From contig CAYSLU010000030.1 in NCBI GenBank assembly GCA_964431965.1, positions 1-52,341 on the forward strand: DNA of 52,341 bases, given 5' to 3'. This stretch comes from CAYSLU01 sp964431965. GTDB lineage: Bacteria; Verrucomicrobiota; Kiritimatiellia; CAIKKV01; CAYSLU01. This document shows positions 51,085-52,341 of the stretch, piece after piece; within the stretch, counting starts at the first letter, position 1, and each line of letters opens with the position of its first letter. The position numbers were made by a program, and so were the translations under genes. The notes below the pieces were generated by a model. The model saw only the letters and a list, made by a program, of their open reading frames with translations. It ran no database searches and was not told where the DNA came from.

Positions 51085-51168
51085 ATTGCGCCACGCTAGA
51101 TGTTACCGAAGCGGTGGAGGGAGACGGGAGCCAGGGGGATTGTTGCGCCATAATCGATGTTACCGAAG
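51085..51168 (+). repeat. two direct copies of an IS end sequence
   Basis: A 27-base motif (TTGCGCCA, six variable bases, then GATGTTACCGAAG) occurs at 51085-51111 and again at 51142-51168, offset by 57 bases. The inverted counterpart is at 52315-52340. The double left end may be a paired transposase-binding site or a trace of an earlier insertion. Confidence 0.75.
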
Positions 51169-52340
51169 GAAAGGAGGCATCGAGAGATGGTTCAACAGTC
51201 GAGGCGAGAGTACCTGGAGGCGATCCGCGGCCGGTATCGGCGAGCGGGACGTGTGTTCAAGAAGCGGATTCTGGACGAGTTCTGTGCGATCTGCGGCTAT
51301 CACCGCAAGCACGCGATTCGTCTGCTGCGGGAGGGGGCGGCGAAGAGGCGTCGCAAGCCGGGGCGACCCTCGGAGTACGGAGAGGCTGAGCGGAAGGTGT
51401 TCGAGGAGATCTGGCTGGCGGCCAATCGGCCGTGCTCCGTGCGACTGAAGGCGGCGGTGAGCGTGTGGCTACCGAGCTACGAGCAAGAGTTTGGGCGGCT
51501 GGGCCGGGAGCTGAAGGAGCGGCTGGCGAAGGTCAGCGCCCGGACGCTTGATCGGCTCATGCATCCGGTGCGCCGCCGCCACGGGCGACGCGGGAAATGC
51601 GGGACCCGCCCGGGGAGTCTGCTGCGCCATCAAATCCCGATCAAGACGGAGCACTCGGATGTCACGCAACCCGGAGTCATGGAGGCCGACACCGTGGCGC
51701 ATTGCGGCCAGTCGCTGGCCGGCGACTTTGTCTGGAGCCTGACGATGACCGATATCTTCAGCGGCTGGACCGCCAATTACGCCGTGTGGAACAAAGGCTA
51801 CGCCGGAGTGCGCGACGCCATTGCCGCCCTCGAACTGCGCCTGCCCTTCCGGCTCAGGGGCTTCCATTGCGACAACGGGGGCGAGTTCCTCAATCATCAC
51901 CTCATCCGCTACTTCGAGGAGCACACGATGCCCGTGTCCATGAGCCGCAGCCGGCCGTACCACAAGGACGACACCGCACACGTCGAGCAGAAGAACTATA
52001 CCCATGTGCGCTTGCTGCTCGGGTACGAGCGCATCGAGCGCGAGGATCTCATCAAGCCCATCAACGAGCTCTACGAGGCGTGGGGGCTACTCAATAACTT
52101 CTTCTCTCCCACCCTCAAACTCACCGAGAAGTCCAAGGAAGGCTCCACCTACCATAAAAAATACGGGCGCCCCCAAACCCCGTACCAGCGCTTGATGGAC
52201 GCGACCGAAATTCCCGACTTGATGAAGACCTACCTCACCGAGGTCTTCAGCAACACCAACCCCTTCCGGCTGCGCCGTCTCATCGACCGCCAGCAAGACG
52301 AAATCCTCTCCACTCTTCGGTAACATATTTATGGCGCAAC
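51142..52340 (+). mobile_element. insertion sequence with integrase-type transposase
   Basis: A 27-base left end (GTTGCGCCATAATCGATG through ACCGAAG, 51142-51168) matches the reverse complement of 52315-52340 with one base missing and two changes. A transposase gene fills the interval. The outer left copy at 51085 could instead be the true terminus. The right end lies within one base of the window's last base, so target-site duplication cannot be tested, and the window probably stops at an assembly break in a repeated element. The family was not recognised with certainty. Confidence 0.75.
51187..52323 (+). CDS. integrase-core (rve/DDE) transposase
   Basis: The 378-residue protein starts with a helix-turn-helix-like basic region (VFKKRILDEFCAICGYHRKHAIRLLREG, then KRRRKPGRPSEYG). 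It continues with a retroviral-integrase-type catalytic core. Likely acids are Asp in VMEADTVAH (about 167), Asp in FHCDNGGEF (about 231) and Glu in HVEQKN (about 266). ATG 51187 follows AAGGAGG; an upstream ATG at 51157 lies inside the terminal repeat. The gene appears complete, ending TAA 18 bases before the window end, and it is unrelated to the IS1634 transposase at 14330. Confidence 0.85.
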   Translation: MVQQSRREYLEAIRGRYRRAGRVFKKRILDEFCAICGYHRKHAIRLLREGAAKRRRKPGRPSEYGEAERKVFEEIWLAANRPCSVRLKAAVSVWLPSYEQEFGRLGRELKERLAKVSARTLDRLMHPVRRRHGRRGKCGTRPGSLLRHQIPIKTEHSDVTQPGVMEADTVAHCGQSLAGDFVWSLTMTDIFSGWTANYAVWNKGYAGVRDAIAALELRLPFRLRGFHCDNGGEFLNHHLIRYFEEHTMPVSMSRSRPYHKDDTAHVEQKNYTHVRLLLGYERIEREDLIKPINELYEAWGLLNNFFSPTLKLTEKSKEGSTYHKKYGRPQTPYQRLMDATEIPDLMKTYLTEVFSNTNPFRLRRLIDRQQDEILSTLR

Positions 52341-52341
52341 C

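Noticed and set aside
1..52341. CRISPR array, tRNA or rRNA genes
   Set aside because: No regularly spaced repeats, no cloverleaf-like GGTTCGAATC stretches in gaps and no conserved rRNA blocks were recognised by eye; a covariance-model search would be decisive.

Overview
The window is a high-GC (roughly two-thirds G+C by eye), gene-dense bacterial segment with many ATGA, GTGA and TGATG stop/start overlaps and purine-rich ribosome binding sites. UAG, UGA and UAA all serve as ordinary stops. The gene content suggests a free-living heterotroph of the PVC group or a neighbour (Kiritimatiellota, Lentisphaerota or Planctomycetota-like). The hints are many Gfo/Idh oxidoreductases, a GH29 fucosidase, a PQQ-like propeller, a CbiR-type cobamide remodelling protein and a plant-like glucuronokinase. 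This taxonomic placement is inference only. No rRNA, tRNA or CRISPR array was recognised.

Layout. 0.1-6 kb (mostly minus): a small membrane protein, a DUF3592 protein, a secreted GH30-like glycoside hydrolase and, upstream of it, a beta-propeller-like protein cut short by an in-frame TAG. 6-13.7 kb (plus): ilvD, an mtaB remnant, proS split by an in-frame TAG, an HU/IHF protein, hisS, a Gfo/Idh protein and a metallo-beta-lactamase-fold hydrolase. 13.8-16.3 kb: an IS1634-family element with perfect 16-bp ends and a 4-bp target duplication sits inside a small gene that can be rebuilt by removing it. 16.5-23.9 kb (minus): grpE-like, hsp70, argS, then glucuronokinase-like, galU, ompH/skp-like and rlmB. 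24-25.3 kb (plus): cbiR and cobU. 25.3-33.1 kb (minus): a tight run of eboF, eboD, eboE, NAD synthetase, a PQQ-like propeller and a transglutaminase-like protein. 33-41.8 kb: sugar-related and cell-envelope genes (CBM9-like lipoprotein, GH29, acyl-CoA synthetase, PIG-L deacetylase, hydroxypyruvate-isomerase-like TIM barrel, a secreted LamG/DUF1080-like protein, an AI-2E family permease). 41.9-51 kb (minus): eight collinear genes made almost entirely of NAD(P)-dependent oxidoreductases plus a class III aminotransferase and an M20 hydrolase. 51-52.3 kb: a second, unrelated IS running to the end of the window.

How the genes work together. The glucuronokinase-like kinase and GalU would convert free glucuronate to the 1-phosphate and then to UDP-glucuronate. 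CbiR and CobU would open a foreign cobamide and re-activate the cobinamide fragment. EboD, EboE and EboF are half of the conserved but still enigmatic Ebo cluster, here translationally coupled to NAD synthetase; the UbiA-type EboC and EboA/EboB are not in the window. The eight-gene operon looks like a catabolic route for an unidentified sugar or cyclitol derivative carrying an amine or N-acyl group.

All broken genes lie between about 3.9 and 16.3 kb: two amber codons, two likely one-base deletions, one IS insertion and a truncated kinase. The remaining 35 kb looks intact. That contrast deserves a check against raw reads before any biological reading.
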